From Devriesea agamarum (lineage in GTDB: Bacteria > Actinomycetota > Actinomycetes > Actinomycetales > Dermabacteraceae), in NCBI RefSeq assembly GCF_900070355.1, contig NZ_LN849456.1:1674001-1738000 (forward strand): a DNA stretch of 64,000 nt. The letters run 5' to 3'. The notes below the pieces were generated by a model that saw only the letters and a list, made by a program, of their open reading frames with translations, ran no database searches and was not told the DNA's origin. Both the position numbers and the translations under genes were made by a program. Positions 63,648-64,000 of the stretch are shown here, one piece after another. Positions within the stretch are counted from its first letter, which is position 1; every line of letters starts with the position of its first letter.

Positions 63648-64000
63648 GCTACACAAAATGCAAAGTCAGGCCGAGGGCACATCAACCTGACATGATGCAT
63701 GTTCGGCAGGAAAATACGTGTTAATGTATCAGCTTTACACAGAATAGTGCGCGACATTGTTGAGTTATTTCCCTAAAGTCAATCTGATACCTTCTTGGCA
63801 GAACGAAACATCCGAGGTGTCAACATCTCTACAGGCACGCCCAGGGGACGCAACCAAGACGCGCCAAAGCGTGAGAGAAAGACGCGCGAGGGCTAGTGAA
63901 ATTAGGAATCTCGAAATCCGGCCCCACCCCCAGATGCGGCCCATGCGCAGTAGACGCCTTGCCCATTGACAGCGTTAACTAAAGTTAATTAATAGTCTTT

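Larger units (their letters stand above)
62399..64000. other. Gene-poor AT-richer region
   Basis: 1.6 kb with no convincing intact gene. Short frames (for example near 63430 and 63757) lack ribosome sites and conserved features. It holds a possible coding relic (62786-62905), a pentanucleotide repeat (63388-63417) and a long AT palindrome (63619-63647). The drop in GC and lost coding capacity suggest a degraded island or recombination hotspot continuing to the right. Confidence 0.6.

Noticed and set aside
63430-63969. Two short plus-strand frames (69 and 70 codons) near the right edge
   Set aside because: No ribosome sites, no hydrophobic or domain pattern, and unusual composition; chance frames in AT-rich DNA.

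Overview
The window is bacterial chromosome from a GC-rich Gram-positive of the Actinomycetota. The evidence is GTG/TTG starts behind strong AGGAG sites, a GroEL with a short His-containing tail, a fused MoeB-rhodanese protein, and DUF6457, DUF4129 and DUF2079 families. A Micrococcales relative such as Dermabacteraceae fits, but that placement is inference. No tRNA, rRNA, CRISPR array or transposase was seen.

Layout. 1-2660: the 3' end of aroD and a CIRCE-controlled groES-groEL operon. 3.3-20.3 kb: an anaerobic nitrate respiration block. It holds molybdenum cofactor genes (moeA-moaC-mogA-moaE on the minus strand, moaA and moaD on the plus strand, a MoeB-rhodanese gene) around narK and narGHJI, plus a cysteine-containing winged-helix regulator. 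20.4-28.5 kb: a minus-strand peptide-type ABC importer with two tandem paralogous lipoproteins. 29.1-30.9 kb: DUF6457 and a second, divergent moeA.

31.0-48.3 kb: a sialic acid (or related amino-sugar) uptake and catabolism region. It has a GntR regulator, a four-gene ABC importer with a fused permease-ATPase, nanA, a frameshifted nanK and nanE, with PTS genes (EIICB, EIIA, BglG/LicT antiterminator) in between. The same short inverted repeat, TCAGA-NN-TCTGA, lies in front of the importer, nanA and nanE, which suggests one regulon. A near-consensus RAT element lies in front of EIICB. Between importer and nanA is a decaying stretch: three tandem DUF427 genes in different states of decay and an ABC ATPase that has lost its central part.

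49.97-53.88 kb: an AT-rich insert that looks like a compact RiPP cluster and is the most interesting system here. It has a 46-residue Cys-free precursor, a YcaO enzyme, an HExxH-type putative peptide hydroxylase, an unrecognised 88-residue protein and an MFS exporter, arranged head to tail with overlapping or near-touching genes. 54.0-62.4 kb: a THUMP-like methyltransferase, a DUF4129/MoxR/DUF58 operon, msrA and a DUF2079 membrane protein. 62.4-64.0 kb: a gene-poor, AT-richer stretch with simple repeats and one possible coding relic.
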